A stretch of DNA of 64,000 nt from Filomicrobium sp. GTDB lineage: Bacteria; Pseudomonadota; Alphaproteobacteria; Rhizobiales; Hyphomicrobiaceae. The notes beneath the pieces were generated by a model. That model saw only the letters and a program-made list of their open reading frames with translations, did not search any database and was not told the origin of the DNA. This document shows positions 16,503-25,695 of the stretch, in pieces. Position numbers and translations under genes: made by a program. Where the stretch lies: positions 4,372,501 to 4,436,500 of the forward strand of contig CP051234.1 in the NCBI GenBank assembly GCA_017792465.1, written 5' to 3'. The stretch's first letter is position 1. Each line of letters opens with the position of its first letter.

Positions 16503-17845
16503 GCACCGATGTCATCCTGGTCGACGATGAGCCCGATCTTTTAGAATCCGCGCGACAATCGCTTGAACTCGCCGGGATCAGCGTGACCTGTTATTCCTCG
16601 GCGGAAAAAGCGCTCGCAGCCTTTTCGCCGGTGCATTCGACGATCTTTATTAGCGACGTCAGAATGCCGGGGATGTCGGGAACCGAGTTGCTCGATCGGG
16701 CGCTGGCGATCGACCCTGCGGTGCCGGTTATCCTCATTACCGGACATGGCGATATCCCGATGGCCATCCAGGCCATTCGCGATGGGGCTTATGACTTCAT
16801 CGAGAAGCCCTTTGCGCCCGAGCAACTGCTGGGGTCTGTCCGGCGTGCCTTAGAGCGGCGCCGGCTGGTTGTCGACAACCGGGCGCTGCGTGATGAGCTC
16901 TCATCGAGAAGTGCACTTGAGCGCTCGCTGGTGGGAAAGAATCCTGCGATCGAGAAACTTCGCCAACGGCTTACCAGTTTTGCGGCAACGGATGCGGATG
17001 TTCTGATCCTCGGTGAGACGGGGACCGGAAAGGAAGTGGTTGCGCGCAATCTGCATCTGCTTTCGCCGCGGGCGGGTGGTAATTTCGTTGCGATCAACTG
17101 CGGAGCTCTGCCCGAAACCATCATCGAAAGCGAACTCTTTGGTCACGAGGCCGGGGCCTTCACGGGAGCTGTCAAAGCGCGCCAGGGCAAATTTGAATTC
17201 GCTCATGGCGGCACGCTTTTTCTCGATGAGATTGAAAGCATGCCGCTTGAGATGCAGGCCCGGCTTTTGCGCGTTTTGGAAGAGCGAAAGATCATTCGCC
17301 TTGGCGCCAACAAGGAGATCCCCATCGACGTTCGCGTCGTTGCGGCGACGAAAGAGGAGCTGCGCGGACCCGTTGACCGTGGGGTTTTCCGCGAGGACCT
17401 CTATTACCGGCTCAGCGTTCTTAATCTGGTGATCCCGCCGCTGCGCAATCGCAAAGACGATATTCCGCTGCTTTTTGAAAACTTCCTGCAGAACTCGGCC
17501 GTGCGCCTGAAGCGGGAGGTGCCGAGGCCCAATCCGGCTGAGCTTGCGTTGCTGATTGCGCACGCGTGGCCTGGCAATGTGCGAGAGCTTGAGAATGTCG
17601 CCATGCGCTTTGCATTGGGGTTGGGTATCGAGATCGCGGGACTGAGCGAAGACAACCGGGCTTTCAACCTGGACCAGGCGACTTTGCACGAGCAGTTGGC
17701 GGCGCTTGAAGAGATGATTTTGCGGCAATCGTTGGCGCGATGTCAGGGCAGCATGAAGGCCTGCTACGAGCAGCTCGGGGTGTCGCGTAAGACGCTTTAC
17801 GACAAGCTCAAGAAGTATGGAATTTCAGCCGACGATCTGGATTGA
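16499..17845 (+). CDS. dctD: Sigma-54-dependent response regulator DctD
   Basis: A 448-residue NtrC-family activator. The receiver domain has phospho-acceptor Asp53 in ISDVRMPGM. The AAA+ domain has Walker A GETGTGKE (172-179) and the sigma-54-contacting GAFTGA (219-224). The C-terminal Fis-type helix-turn-helix includes GSMKACYEQLGVSRKTLYDK. It starts with GTG, overlapping the dctB stop, so the two are translationally coupled. It should bind upstream of dctP and drive the TRAP operon when DctB senses dicarboxylates; a sigma-54 promoter and candidate binding repeats are visible about 90-200 bases after its stop codon. Confidence 0.93.
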   Translation: MSTDVILVDDEPDLLESARQSLELAGISVTCYSSAEKALAAFSPVHSTIFISDVRMPGMSGTELLDRALAIDPAVPVILITGHGDIPMAIQAIRDGAYDFIEKPFAPEQLLGSVRRALERRRLVVDNRALRDELSSRSALERSLVGKNPAIEKLRQRLTSFAATDADVLILGETGTGKEVVARNLHLLSPRAGGNFVAINCGALPETIIESELFGHEAGAFTGAVKARQGKFEFAHGGTLFLDEIESMPLEMQARLLRVLEERKIIRLGANKEIPIDVRVVAATKEELRGPVDRGVFREDLYYRLSVLNLVIPPLRNRKDDIPLLFENFLQNSAVRLKREVPRPNPAELALLIAHAWPGNVRELENVAMRFALGLGIEIAGLSEDNRAFNLDQATLHEQLAALEEMILRQSLARCQGSMKACYEQLGVSRKTLYDKLKKYGISADDLD

Positions 17846-17930
17846 GCGAGATCAGTTCGCGCTGACCGCTGTGTCTCTCCTCATCGTTGGGTAGAGATCT
17901 ACACACGCTATGTTGCCGATGGGTGGGTTG

Positions 17931-17963
17931 TGCACCGCATCACGTGCATTGCTGCATTGCAGC
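17931..17963 (+). promoter_or_regulatory. Candidate DctD upstream activating site
   Basis: Two short inverted repeats lie about 80-115 bases before the sigma-54 promoter: TGCAC-N8-GTGCA (17931-17948) and GCTGC-ATT-GCAGC (17951-17963). Position and tandem arrangement fit enhancer sites of an NtrC-type regulator; the sequence match to a DctD consensus is not established. Confidence 0.35.
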
Positions 17964-18044
17964 TGACGTCGGGCTCGCGGAAAAATTCTCATAAAATCAA
18001 GCCACAAGAATAATAGTACATCCTTGGTCGCATATGCAGGATAG

Positions 18045-18061
18045 TTGGCACAACGGTTGCT
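18045..18061 (+). promoter_or_regulatory. Sigma-54 (-24/-12) promoter of dctPQM
   Basis: TTGGCAC-AACGG-TTGCT matches the sigma-54 consensus TGGCAC-N5-TTGCW at every core base, with correct spacing, 73 bases before the dctP ATG and directly downstream of the sigma-54 activator gene. Confidence 0.88.
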
Positions 18062-18133
18062 GATTAACGCTCCGTTAACCGTTCGCGTCGGCCACCGAGA
18101 GCGCGAGCGCGTAATGCAAATGGAGGAAACCCT

Positions 18134-19138
18134 ATGCGTAAAACACTCTTCGCGACGACTGCTGCTGCTGCGCTTGCTTTCGGCGCAATGCCGGCATTCG
18201 CTTCTTCGGCCTGCGACGAGGGTGAGATGGTCATCAAGTTCAGCCATGTCACCAACACCGACAAACACCCCAAGGGGATTGCCGCGTCGCTGCTTGAAAA
18301 ACGCGTGAACGAAGAAATGAACGGAAAGGCCTGTATGGAAGTCTTTCCGAACTCGACGCTTTACGATGACAACAAAGTCCTCGAAGCCATGCTGAACGGT
18401 GATGTGCAGCTGGCTGCACCGTCGCTTTCGAAATTCGAGACCTTCACAAAGAAATACCGCATCTTCGACTTGCCGTTCGTCTTCAAAGACGTTTCTGCTG
18501 TCGATGCGTTCCAGAACTCCGAAGATGGCCAGAAGCTGAAAAACGCCATGAAGCGCAAAGGTCTTTTGGGTCTGGCGTTCTGGCATAACGGCATGAAGCA
18601 GATGTCGGCGAACAAGCCACTCATCAAGCCGGAAGACGCCAAGGGGCTCAAGTTCCGCGTTCAGGCTTCCGACGTTCTGGTCGCGCAGTTCCAGCAGCTG
18701 GGTGCCAGCCCGCAGAAGATGTCGTTCAAGGAAGTCTACGGTGCGCTCCAGCAGGGCGTTATCGACGGACAGGAAAACACCTGGTCGAACATTTACGGTC
18801 AGAAGTTCTTCGAAGTTCAGGACGGCATCACGGAAACCAACCACGGCATTCTCGACTACCTCGTCGTGACGTCGGGCAAATGGTGGGATGGACTGCCGGC
18901 CGATGTGCGTGACCAACTCGGCAAAATCCTCCAGGAAGTCACCGCAACTCGCAACGCTGAATCCACAGCCGTCAACGAGCGCAACAAGAAGCTGATCGTC
19001 GAGGCCGGCGGCAAGGTTCGCGCGCTGACCGCAGAACAGCGCCAGGCCTGGGTCGATGCCATGCAGCCGGTCTGGAAGAAGTTTGAAGGCGACGTGGGTG
19101 CTGATACGCTGAAGGCAGCTCTTTCCTACAACAAATAA
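18134..19138 (+). CDS. dctP: TRAP transporter periplasmic dicarboxylate-binding protein
   Basis: A 334-residue binding protein with a signal peptide cut after AFA-S (about residue 23). The mature part has the DctP family pattern: MVIKFSHVTNTDKHPKG, then EVFPNSTLYDDNKVLEAMLNGDVQL, the LKFRVQASDVLVAQF strand with the conserved Arg that binds the carboxylate, GALQQGVIDGQENTWSNI, and a long C-terminal helix. It delivers C4-dicarboxylates to DctQM using an ion gradient. GGAGG lies 7 bases before ATG. A strong hairpin separates it from dctQ, which would keep the binding protein transcript more abundant than the permease. Confidence 0.93.
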   Translation: MRKTLFATTAAAALAFGAMPAFASSACDEGEMVIKFSHVTNTDKHPKGIAASLLEKRVNEEMNGKACMEVFPNSTLYDDNKVLEAMLNGDVQLAAPSLSKFETFTKKYRIFDLPFVFKDVSAVDAFQNSEDGQKLKNAMKRKGLLGLAFWHNGMKQMSANKPLIKPEDAKGLKFRVQASDVLVAQFQQLGASPQKMSFKEVYGALQQGVIDGQENTWSNIYGQKFFEVQDGITETNHGILDYLVVTSGKWWDGLPADVRDQLGKILQEVTATRNAESTAVNERNKKLIVEAGGKVRALTAEQRQAWVDAMQPVWKKFEGDVGADTLKAALSYNK

Positions 19139-19174
19139 AAAGAGGTGGCCGAAATCGTTCGGCATCTTACTGTG

Positions 19175-19203
19175 ATGGTCGGCCCACCATAAGGGCCGAC
19201 CAT
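19175..19203 (+). repeat. Intercistronic hairpin between dctP and dctQ
   Basis: ATGGTCGGCCC (19175-19185) and GGGCCGACCAT (19193-19203) form a perfect 11-bp stem with a 7-base loop and no T-run. It lies within an operon, where such stems usually protect the upstream message or reduce read-through. Confidence 0.7.
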
Positions 19204-19230
19204 ACGAGGAAACAACATTTGGAGGGCGCC

Positions 19231-19878
19231 ATGTCGGCTCAAGCGCAGCCCGGCTCGAAATACGGTCGCATTATTGATGAGATCGAAGAGACGCTGATTG
19301 CGGTCATCCTGGGTTTGATGACCCTCATCACGTTTGCAAACGTCATCGCCCGTTACGTTTTCAATTCAAACATCCTTTGGGCTCTTGAAACGACGGTCTT
19401 TCTTTTTGCCTGGCTCGTGCTTCTGGGTGTTTCCTATTGCGTGAAGAAGAACGCGCACCTTGGAGTCGATGTCGTTGTCGTCTCTTTGCCAAGCGGGCTT
19501 CGGCGTATTGTGACGCTGCTGGCAGTCGCCGGGTGCCTCGTCTACGCGATCCTTTTGACAATCGGGTCTTGGGAATACTGGCTGCCATTCTTCGGTGAGC
19601 GCGCCTGGTATGAGACCGACGATATCCCCATGCCGGAATTCCTGCAGTGGATGGCGCCGCTTCTGAACGAGGGTGAGCGCTGGAGTAAGCTGCCGCGTTT
19701 CATTCCGTATTTCGCTCTGCCGATAGGGATGACGCTTCTCACCTTCCGTTTTCTGCAGGCGGCCTGGCGCATTTTCACCGGCCAACAGGATTTGCTGATT
19801 GCGAGCCATGAGGCGGAGGAACTGGTCGAGACGCTGGACAACAAGGCTGATCAACAGCCAACGGCGAAGGGCAACTAA
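19231..19878 (+). CDS. dctQ: TRAP transporter small membrane subunit
   Basis: A 215-residue protein with four membrane helices, the DctQ subunit that pairs with DctM. The ITFANVIARYVFN motif in the first part and FLFAWLVLLGVSYCVKKNAHLGVDVV in the second helix pair are family hallmarks. A loop of about 50 residues between helices 3 and 4 (RAWYETDDIPMPEFLQWM onward) is longer than in minimal DctQ proteins, as in dedicated dicarboxylate systems. ATG 19231 is preceded by GGAGGG at about 5 bases; TTG 19219 is less likely. dctM follows after 3 bases. Confidence 0.9.
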   Translation: MSAQAQPGSKYGRIIDEIEETLIAVILGLMTLITFANVIARYVFNSNILWALETTVFLFAWLVLLGVSYCVKKNAHLGVDVVVVSLPSGLRRIVTLLAVAGCLVYAILLTIGSWEYWLPFFGERAWYETDDIPMPEFLQWMAPLLNEGERWSKLPRFIPYFALPIGMTLLTFRFLQAAWRIFTGQQDLLIASHEAEELVETLDNKADQQPTAKGN

Positions 19879-19881
19879 GTC

Positions 19882-21261
19882 ATGGAAATCTTAATTCTCT
19901 TTGGCATGGTCATCGGACTTTTGCTGATCGGCATGCCGATCGCGATGTCGCTGGGTCTCGCCTCGATCGCCTTCTTGTACATCTATTCTGATGCGTCGCT
20001 TGGTTCCGTTGCGCAAACGCTGTTCGACGCGTTTGCCGGCCACTACACGCTTCTAGCCATTCCGTTCTTCATTCTGGCGTCGGTCTTCATGTCGACGGGC
20101 GGCGTTGCGCAAAGGGTGATCCGCTTTGCGATCGACAGCGTTGGGCATTACCCTGGCGGCCTTGCCATCGCGGGCGTGTTTGCCTGCATGCTGTTTGCGG
20201 CTTTGTCCGGGTCTTCGCCAGCGACGGTGGTGGCCATCGGCTCAATCGTGATCGCCGGGATGCGGCAGGTCGGTTATACGAAGGAATTTGCAGCCGGCGT
20301 CATTTGTAATGCCGGGACGCTGGGTATTCTCATTCCGCCGTCGATCGTGATGGTCGTTTATGCGGCGGCCGTGGACGTTTCCGTTGGACGCATGTTCCTA
20401 GCCGGTGTTTTCCCAGGATTGATCGCCGGCTTCATGCTGATGATCGGGATCTTCATTGCCGCCAAAATCTACAATCTGCCGGCGCAGGAGCGGGCGAGCT
20501 GGGGTGAATGGTTCAAGGCTGCCTACGATGCCGGCTGGGGTTTGTTCCTGATCGTCATTATCCTTGGCGGCATCTATGGCGGCATCTTCACGCCGACCGA
20601 AGCTGCTGCGGTTGCGGCCGTCTATGCGTTCTTGATCGCGAACTTCGTTTATCGCGATATGGGTCCGCTGAAGGCCGTCGAACAAGGTGGTCAGCCGATT
20701 TCACTTGCGTCCAAGCCGCAGGCGTTGCTGACGGCGTGGGTGCATGCGGATACGAAAAAGGCGCTGTTTGAAGCCGGCAAGCTGACGGTCGTTTTGCTCT
20801 TCATCATCGCCAACGCGCTGATCCTGAAGCATGTCCTGACAGAGGAGCAAATTCCTCAGCAGATCACCGAAGCCATGCTCGCGGCAGGATTCGGCCCCAT
20901 CACGTTCCTCATCGTCGTCAACCTGCTGTTGCTCATCGGCGGCCAGTTCATGGAGCCGTCGGGGCTGATTGTGATCGTGGCTCCGTTGGTGTTCCCGATT
21001 GCTATTCAGCTCGGCATCGACCCGATCCATTTGGGCATCATCATGGTGGTGAACATGGAGATCGGGATGATTACGCCGCCGGTTGGTTTGAACCTGTTTG
21101 TGACGGCGGGCGTCGCCAAAATGTCTGTCATGAACGTCGTGAAAGCTGCATTGCCATGGTGCGGGATCATGTTCGTGTTCCTCATCCTGGTGACGTACGT
21201 TCCGATCATTTCAACCTGGCTTCCAACCCTGCTGATGGGTCCGGAAATTATTACGAAGTGA
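19882..21261 (+). CDS. dctM: TRAP transporter large permease subunit
   Basis: A 459-residue, 12-helix permease that moves dicarboxylate with Na+ or H+. Recognisable segments are GMPIAMSLGLASIAF, AGHYTLLAIPFFILAS, FAALSGSSPATVVAIGS, GTLGILIPPSIVMVVYA, and EIGMITPPVGLNLFV. It carries an insert of about 30 residues around 265-300 (after FVYRDMGPLK) compared with the common ~430-residue form. It completes the dctPQM operon under the sigma-54 promoter. AAGGG lies about 10 bases before the ATG. Confidence 0.93.
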   Translation: MEILILFGMVIGLLLIGMPIAMSLGLASIAFLYIYSDASLGSVAQTLFDAFAGHYTLLAIPFFILASVFMSTGGVAQRVIRFAIDSVGHYPGGLAIAGVFACMLFAALSGSSPATVVAIGSIVIAGMRQVGYTKEFAAGVICNAGTLGILIPPSIVMVVYAAAVDVSVGRMFLAGVFPGLIAGFMLMIGIFIAAKIYNLPAQERASWGEWFKAAYDAGWGLFLIVIILGGIYGGIFTPTEAAAVAAVYAFLIANFVYRDMGPLKAVEQGGQPISLASKPQALLTAWVHADTKKALFEAGKLTVVLLFIIANALILKHVLTEEQIPQQITEAMLAAGFGPITFLIVVNLLLLIGGQFMEPSGLIVIVAPLVFPIAIQLGIDPIHLGIIMVVNMEIGMITPPVGLNLFVTAGVAKMSVMNVVKAALPWCGIMFVFLILVTYVPIISTWLPTLLMGPEIITK

Positions 21262-21616
21262 GGTAAGAGACGTTGTCGCTCGCTCATCTAACTGCCGCCG
21301 TATTCCGCAGCAACGGCGCTGAAGCGCAGTGATGATTGATGAGCGGGTGCAGGAGGACGTGGGCTGCGGGAAAACAACAAGGGACATGGGTCTCTTTTTT
21401 CCCGCAGACCAGGACTGTTGTCGCGAGATGCAATCGGTGTTGGGCCAACTTGTTGGGTTTGATGACGTTTGGTTTTGACGTGAATTGCTCGAAGGCTTGA
21501 GGCAAAAGTTCCCTTGAGTGTTTGAAGCCCTTACTCAACACTTTGCTAATGTTCTTGGCACGGTGTGTGTTTCAATATTCTGCTCGGTGATACCGCCATT
21601 CGGTAAGAGGATTTCA
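21262..21616 (+). other. 355-bp intergenic region before aceE
   Basis: No gene is supported here. It contains a long inverted repeat, CTGCGGGAAAA (21364-21374) with TTTTCCCGCAG (21397-21407), that may end dctM transcription, and TTGAGT-N13-ACTCAA (21514-21538), which could be an operator for the pyruvate dehydrogenase operon. The aceE ribosome site (AAGAGG) is at its end. Confidence 0.45.
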
Positions 21617-24280
21617 ATGGCCAAGCTTGATGACGTTCAGGAACGGCAGGAGTGGATTGACGCGATCAATTCGGTGATTGCGTTTGAGGGTACGGGGCAG
21701 GCCGACGACGTTTTGGAAAGTGCGGTGGCGGCGGCGCGGCGCTCAGGCGCGCATCTGCCGTTTGCCTCCAACACCGCCTACATGAACACGATCGCGCCCG
21801 ATCAGCAGCCCGACTATCCCGGCGACCGGGTGTTGGAAGCGAAGGTCCGGGCGGCGATCCGCTGGAATGCGGCGGCGATTGTCTTGAAGGCCAACAAGGA
21901 GAGTTCGGAGCTTGGCGGGCACATCGCCTCGTTCCAGTCGGCGGCGACCTTATATGCAACCGGGTTTACGCACTTCTGGCACGCGCCGCACGAAGGTCAC
22001 GGCGGCGACCTCTTGTTCGTGCAAGGCCATTCGGCGCCGGGGATTTATGCGCGGGCGTTCGTGGAAGGGCGCTTATCGGAAGAGCAGATCACCAACTTCC
22101 GCCAGGAGGTCGACGGGACGGGGGTGTCGAGCTATCCGCACCCGTGGCTGATGCCGGACTTCTGGCAGTTCCCGACGGTGTCGATGGGTCTTGGGCCGAT
22201 CATGGCGATCTACCAGGCGCGGTTCCTGAAATATCTGCACGGGCGCGGGTTGGCCGATACCTCGAACCGGCATGTGTGGGTGTTCTGCGGCGACGGCGAG
22301 ATGGACGAGCCGGAAAGCCTTGGCGCCATCGGTTTGGCCGGTCGTGAAAAGCTCGACAACCTCATTTTTGTGGTGAACTGCAACCTGCAGCGGCTCGATG
22401 GTCCGGTGCGCGGCAACGGCAAGATCATCCAGGAGCTGGAGGGCGACTTCCGCGGCGCGGGCTGGAATGTCCTGAAGGTTGTTTGGGGTTCGGCCTGGGA
22501 TGAGCTTCTGGCACGCGATACCAGCGGGCGGCTGCGGCAGCTGATGGAAGAATGTGTCGACGGCGAATACCAGGACTTCAAGTCGAAGGACGGGTCTTAT
22601 ATCCGGCAGAACTTCTTCGGGCGCTATCCGGAAACCGCGGCGATGGTGGCGGACTGGTCGGACGACAAGATCTGGTCGCTGACGCGCGGCGGGCATGACG
22701 CGGAAAAGGTCTATGCGGCTTACAAGGCGGCGGTCGATCACCAGGGTCAGCCGACGGTGATCTTAGCGAAGACGGTGAAGGGGTATGGCATGGGGGCTTC
22801 GGGCGAAGCCCAGATGATGTCGCACCAGGCCAAGAAGATGGGCCTCGACTCTTTGTTGCAGTTCCGCGACCGGTTCCGGATTCCATTAAGTGACGAACAG
22901 GTCGAGAAGCTTGAACTGATCAAGCTCGATGAATCCTCAGATGAGATGAAGTACCTGCGCGAGCGGCGGACGGCGCTTGGCGGCTATCTTCCGCAACGCC
23001 GGCAAAAGAGCGACGACGAATTGAAGGCGCCGCCGCTTGAGGCGTTCAAGGGTCAGCTCGAAGCCACCGGTGAGGGCCGCGAGATCTCGACGACGATGGC
23101 GTTCGTGCGCGTTCTCAACACGCTGTTGCGCGACAAGACGCTGGGTAAGCGGGTGGTGCCGATCGTGCCGGATGAAAGCCGCACGTTCGGCATGGAGGGG
23201 ATGTTCCGCCAGTACGGGATCTTCAGCCAGGTCGGCCAGCTCTACCGCCCGCAGGATGCCGACCAGCTGATGTACTACAAGGAGAGCAAGTCGGGGCAGA
23301 TGCTGCAGGAAGGCATCAATGAATCGGGTGCGATGTCGAGCTGGATCGCGGCGGCGACCGCCTATTCGACGTCGAACTGCCAGATGATCCCGTTCTACAT
23401 CTACTATTCGATGTTCGGCTTCCAGCGCGTCGGCGATCTGGCGTGGGCGGCCGGTGACATGCGCGCCCGCGGGTTCCTGTTGGGTGGGACGTCGGGACGG
23501 ACGACGCTGAATGGCGAAGGTCTGCAGCACGAAGACGGGCACAGCCACATCTTCTCGGCGACGATCCCCAACTGCATCTCTTACGATCCGACGTTCGCCT
23601 TCGAGGTGGCGGTGATCATCCGCGAGGGCCTGCGGCGGATGGTGGAGAACCAGGAAGACGTCTTTTATTACATCACGCTTTTGAATGAGAACTACGAGCA
23701 CCCGGGGATGCCGGAGGGTGTCGAAGACGACATCATCAAGGGCATGTATCTGCTAAAGGGTGCCGACGACAAGGCGCCGGGCCACAAGGTGCACCTGATG
23801 GGCTCGGGTGCGATCCTGCGCGAGGTGATCGCGGGTGCTGAGCTTCTGGAAAAAGACTTCGGCGTCAAGGCGGACATCTGGTCGGTGCCGAGCTTCACCG
23901 AACTGGCGCGCGATGGGGCGGCGGCTGAACGCTGGAACATGCTGCATCCGGAAGAGGACACGCGTCTCTCGCACGTTGAGAAGAAACTGTCGGAACGCGG
24001 CGAAGGTCCGGTGATCGCCTCGACCGACTACATCAAGATGTATGCCGAGCAGATCACGGCGTTTGTTCCGGGCAAGTACAAGATTCTCGGTACCGACGGG
24101 TTTGGGCGTTCGGACTATCGCCGCAAGCTGCGCCATCACTTCGAGGTCGACCGTCACTTCGTGGCGGTGGCGGCGCTCAAAGCGCTGGCGGAAGAAAACA
24201 AGGTGCCGTCGAAGACGGTGAGCGAAGCTATTGAGAAATACGGCATCAATCCGGAAAAGCCCGATCCGGCAACGGCTTGA
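21617..24280 (+). CDS. aceE: Pyruvate dehydrogenase E1 component, homodimeric type
   Basis: An 887-residue thiamine-diphosphate enzyme that decarboxylates pyruvate and loads acetyl onto the E2 lipoyl group. The single-chain type is shown by length and by landmarks such as GGHIASFQSAATLYATGFTHF, the ThDP motif WVFCGDGEMDEPESLGAI with its NCNLQRLDGPVRGNGK end, and the transketolase C-terminal domain. ATG 21617 is preceded by AAGAGG at 7 bases. It heads an aceE-aceF-lpd operon (103-bp gap to aceF). Many Rhizobiales use the heterodimeric PdhA/PdhB form instead, so this type is worth noting. Confidence 0.95.
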   Translation: MAKLDDVQERQEWIDAINSVIAFEGTGQADDVLESAVAAARRSGAHLPFASNTAYMNTIAPDQQPDYPGDRVLEAKVRAAIRWNAAAIVLKANKESSELGGHIASFQSAATLYATGFTHFWHAPHEGHGGDLLFVQGHSAPGIYARAFVEGRLSEEQITNFRQEVDGTGVSSYPHPWLMPDFWQFPTVSMGLGPIMAIYQARFLKYLHGRGLADTSNRHVWVFCGDGEMDEPESLGAIGLAGREKLDNLIFVVNCNLQRLDGPVRGNGKIIQELEGDFRGAGWNVLKVVWGSAWDELLARDTSGRLRQLMEECVDGEYQDFKSKDGSYIRQNFFGRYPETAAMVADWSDDKIWSLTRGGHDAEKVYAAYKAAVDHQGQPTVILAKTVKGYGMGASGEAQMMSHQAKKMGLDSLLQFRDRFRIPLSDEQVEKLELIKLDESSDEMKYLRERRTALGGYLPQRRQKSDDELKAPPLEAFKGQLEATGEGREISTTMAFVRVLNTLLRDKTLGKRVVPIVPDESRTFGMEGMFRQYGIFSQVGQLYRPQDADQLMYYKESKSGQMLQEGINESGAMSSWIAAATAYSTSNCQMIPFYIYYSMFGFQRVGDLAWAAGDMRARGFLLGGTSGRTTLNGEGLQHEDGHSHIFSATIPNCISYDPTFAFEVAVIIREGLRRMVENQEDVFYYITLLNENYEHPGMPEGVEDDIIKGMYLLKGADDKAPGHKVHLMGSGAILREVIAGAELLEKDFGVKADIWSVPSFTELARDGAAAERWNMLHPEEDTRLSHVEKKLSERGEGPVIASTDYIKMYAEQITAFVPGKYKILGTDGFGRSDYRRKLRHHFEVDRHFVAVAALKALAEENKVPSKTVSEAIEKYGINPEKPDPATA

Positions 24281-24382
24281 GGAAGGCTTGCCCGCGCCCT
24301 TCGTCATCCCCTGCAGCCGGGTCTCTCCGGCGTTTGAAGAGATAGAACTTTTTTAGACACTGGCCCCCAAGGAACCGTTCCC

Positions 24383-25681
24383 ATGTCCACCATCGACGTG
24401 AAAATCCCCGACATCGGCGACTTCAAGGACGTGCCGATTATCGAAATCCTGGTTGGTCCGGGCGACACGGTCGCCGAAGAAGATCCGCTCATCACGCTGG
24501 AAAGCGACAAGGCGACGATGGAGGTTCCGGCACCTCAGGCCGGCAAGGTGGTCGAGGTTCTGGTCGCAATCGGCGACAAGGTCTCCGAAGGGATGGCGAT
24601 CCTCAAACTTGAGGGCGACGGCGCAGGCGCGGGGGCTGATGAGGCTAAAAGCGACACGCCGGCCGAAGCACCCCCGGCGGCAACGTCCTCGGGTGGCAAC
24701 GGCAAATCGGAGGTGTCGGAAGACTTCGCAGCGCCGTCGTCAGGTGGGTCTTCCTCGCGGGCCATACCGGCGCCGGTGTCGTTCGGCGATGCGCATGCGA
24801 GCCCGTCGGTGCGGCGGCTGGCGCGCGAACTCGATATCGATCTGAAGAAGATCACCGGTAGCGGAGAAAAGGGCCGCATCACCAAGGAAGACGTCAAGCG
24901 GGCGCTCACCGGCAAGGGCGACGGCGGCGGTGTGTCGGGCGGCTTCGGCATTCCGGAAATCCCAGCCCAGGACTTCTCGAAGTTCGGGCCGATCCAGGAG
25001 AAACCGCTCAGCCGCTTGAAGAAGCTGTCGGGCCCGCACCTGCATCGTTCGTGGTTGAACATTCCGCACGTTACGCACACCGACGAGGCCGACATCACCG
25101 AGCTTGATGCCTACCGCAAGGAGCTCGACACCTCGGCGAAGGAGAAGGGCTACCGGGTGACGCTGTTGTCATTCCTGTTGAAGGCTTCGGTCGCGTGTTT
25201 GAAAGAATACCCCGAGTTCAACGCGTCGCTCGGCCCGCAAAAAGATACGCTCATCTACAAGCAGTACTATCACATCGGGGTGGCGGTCGACACGCCGGAC
25301 GGGCTTGTCGTGCCGGTCATCAAGGACGTCAATGCCAAGGGCATCATCGACTTGTCGAAGGAGCTGGGCGAAGCCTCGCAGAAGATGCGCGATGGCAAGA
25401 TCACGCCAGCTGACATCTCGGGCGGGACGTTCTCGATCTCGTCGCTCGGCGGCATCGGCGGTACCAACTTCACTCCTGTCGTCAACGCGCCCGAGGTGGC
25501 GATCCTCGGCGTCGTGCGCTCGCAGATGAAACCGATGTGGGATGGCAAGGACTTCCGCCCAAGGCTGATGCTGCCGCTGTGCGTCTCCTACGATCACCGC
25601 GTCATCGACGGCGCCTTGGCGGCGCGCTTTACGCGGCGGCTGGCCGAGATCCTGGGCGACGTTCGCCAGCTCGTATTGTAA
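24383..25681 (+). CDS. aceF: Dihydrolipoamide acetyltransferase (PDH E2)
   Basis: A 432-residue E2 with a single N-terminal lipoyl domain (about residues 4-76, lipoyl-lysine in ESDKATME), a flexible Ala/Gly/Ser linker, a peripheral subunit-binding domain around 133-170 (SPSVRRLARELDIDLKKI, KGRITKEDV), and a C-terminal catalytic domain ending with DHRVIDGALAARF. It transfers the acetyl group to CoA in the pyruvate dehydrogenase core. E. coli-type E2 often has three lipoyl domains; here one is on E2 and another is on E3. AAGGAA lies 9 bases before the ATG. Confidence 0.95.
   Translation: MSTIDVKIPDIGDFKDVPIIEILVGPGDTVAEEDPLITLESDKATMEVPAPQAGKVVEVLVAIGDKVSEGMAILKLEGDGAGAGADEAKSDTPAEAPPAATSSGGNGKSEVSEDFAAPSSGGSSSRAIPAPVSFGDAHASPSVRRLARELDIDLKKITGSGEKGRITKEDVKRALTGKGDGGGVSGGFGIPEIPAQDFSKFGPIQEKPLSRLKKLSGPHLHRSWLNIPHVTHTDEADITELDAYRKELDTSAKEKGYRVTLLSFLLKASVACLKEYPEFNASLGPQKDTLIYKQYYHIGVAVDTPDGLVVPVIKDVNAKGIIDLSKELGEASQKMRDGKITPADISGGTFSISSLGGIGGTNFTPVVNAPEVAILGVVRSQMKPMWDGKDFRPRLMLPLCVSYDHRVIDGALAARFTRRLAEILGDVRQLVL
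24398..24610 (+). repeat. Lipoyl-domain direct repeat, copy 1 (in aceF)
   Basis: This 213-bp segment is strongly similar in DNA and nearly identical in protein to 25708-25920 in lpd, offset by exactly 1310 bases, including a long identical core around the ESDKATMEVPAPQAGKVVE coding stretch. Confidence 0.85.
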
Positions 25682-25695
25682 GGGGGGCGGAAGCG

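Noticed and set aside
17852-19165. 437-aa open frame on the minus strand
   Set aside because: Antisense to dctP, which has a signal peptide, full family motifs, a ribosome site and a sigma-54 promoter; the reverse frame is a codon-bias shadow with no recognisable domain.
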